From contig JADGEE010000007.1 in assembly GCA_016744535.1 (NCBI GenBank), positions 1-51,601 on the forward strand: a stretch of DNA of 51,601 nt. Direction: 5' to 3'. The notes beneath the pieces are model-generated. The model was not told the DNA's origin, did not search any database, and saw nothing but the letters and a program-made list of their open reading frames with translations. Origin of the DNA: Campylobacteraceae bacterium (GTDB taxonomy: Bacteria > Campylobacterota > Campylobacteria > Campylobacterales > BB28). Of this stretch, positions 51,489 through 51,601 are shown piece by piece. A program made the translations under genes and the position numbers. Positions within the stretch are counted from its first letter, which is position 1. The number at the start of each line of letters is the position of its first letter.

Positions 51489-51520
51489 AAAAATTTTTCC
51501 ACTTCTTTTAAATTTTTTTA
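51474..51520 (+). terminator. possible terminator after the GT39 gene
   Basis: AAGTGG (51474-51479, inside the last codons) pairs with CCACTT (51499-51504), with an AAAAATTTTT element in the loop that can extend the hairpin; a U-rich run (TTTTAAATTTTTTT) follows. No gene is seen from 51489 to the window end. Confidence 0.4.
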
Positions 51521-51601
51521 GATAGAGTAGTTGAGATAGTTCAATTACTAAAGAAAAAAGAAAATTAAATAATTTTCACAAATACTTAATTATATTTATA
51601 T

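Noticed and set aside
1-51601. Phase-variable simple repeats
   Set aside because: I saw no long poly-G or poly-C tract or short tandem repeat of the kind used for phase variation in Campylobacter; the many A/T runs are ordinary for this composition.
1-51601. CRISPR array, tRNA, rRNA, prophage or transposase
   Set aside because: None is visible. The only sizeable repeats are the MBOAT duplication and the 33-bp pair.

Overview
The window looks like a chromosomal segment of a very AT-rich, flagellated member of the Campylobacterota (epsilonproteobacteria). The evidence is the composition, the frequent TTG/GTG starts after clear Shine-Dalgarno sequences, several histidine kinases of the AHQWRQPLN type, a fliW-flagellin pair, and a nonulosonate (legionaminic-type sugar) pathway. 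The genus is not decided here.

Region 1 (1-26874, all minus strand) is one continuous surface-polysaccharide or flagellar-glycan operon of 25 genes, with gaps of 0-57 nt or short overlaps. Read in transcription order it holds: a capsule-type glycosyltransferase, CMP-nonulosonate synthetase, two methyltransferases, GmhB- and GmhA-like heptose enzymes, a radical SAM/SPASM-like enzyme, an NDP-sugar epimerase, a split transketolase whose second subunit lacks the C-terminal domain, an unknown 235-aa protein, a second radical SAM paralogue, a B12-type radical SAM enzyme, a Rossmann-radical SAM fusion, a GT2 glycosyltransferase, an HldE-like enzyme with reversed domain order, a sugar-1-phosphate nucleotidyltransferase, a GT-like protein, a duplicated MBOAT acyltransferase/SGNH-like module, a PhyH dioxygenase, NeuB, NeuC, and the start of a third MBOAT copy. 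I infer an uncharacterised higher-carbon (heptose-derived) sugar pathway, plus nonulosonate synthesis and O-acylation.

Region 2 (26875-27777) contains a broken MntA-HepT (type VII) toxin-antitoxin pair, with one frameshift in each gene.

Region 3 (27778-33886, plus strand) is a five-gene operon: clpS, clpA, a response-regulator/histidine-kinase hybrid, a REC-GGDEF-EAL protein, and aat. Substrate tagging (Aat), recognition (ClpS) and unfolding (ClpA) of N-degron proteins therefore sit in one operon with two signalling proteins.

Region 4 (33887-38694, plus) has a TetR regulator and a flavodoxin-fold quinone reductase that share a palindromic operator, followed by two orphan histidine kinases.

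Region 5 (38770-41770, plus) is ilvE, an SPFH/prohibitin-like membrane protein, and a PP-loop ATPase. Region 6 (41845-45144, minus) is fliW, flagellin (with a sigma-54-type promoter) and mrp.

Region 7 (45293-51601) has a coiled-coil membrane protein and two GT-C membrane glycosyltransferases. Between the two glycosyltransferases lies an opposite-strand ImmA-like/PIN toxin-antitoxin-like cassette, bounded by a 33-bp direct repeat that duplicates the ribosome-binding site and first codons of the downstream gene. I saw no tRNA, rRNA, CRISPR array, integrase or transposase. The only stretch over 300 nt without an intact gene is 26875-27777, which holds the broken toxin-antitoxin pair.
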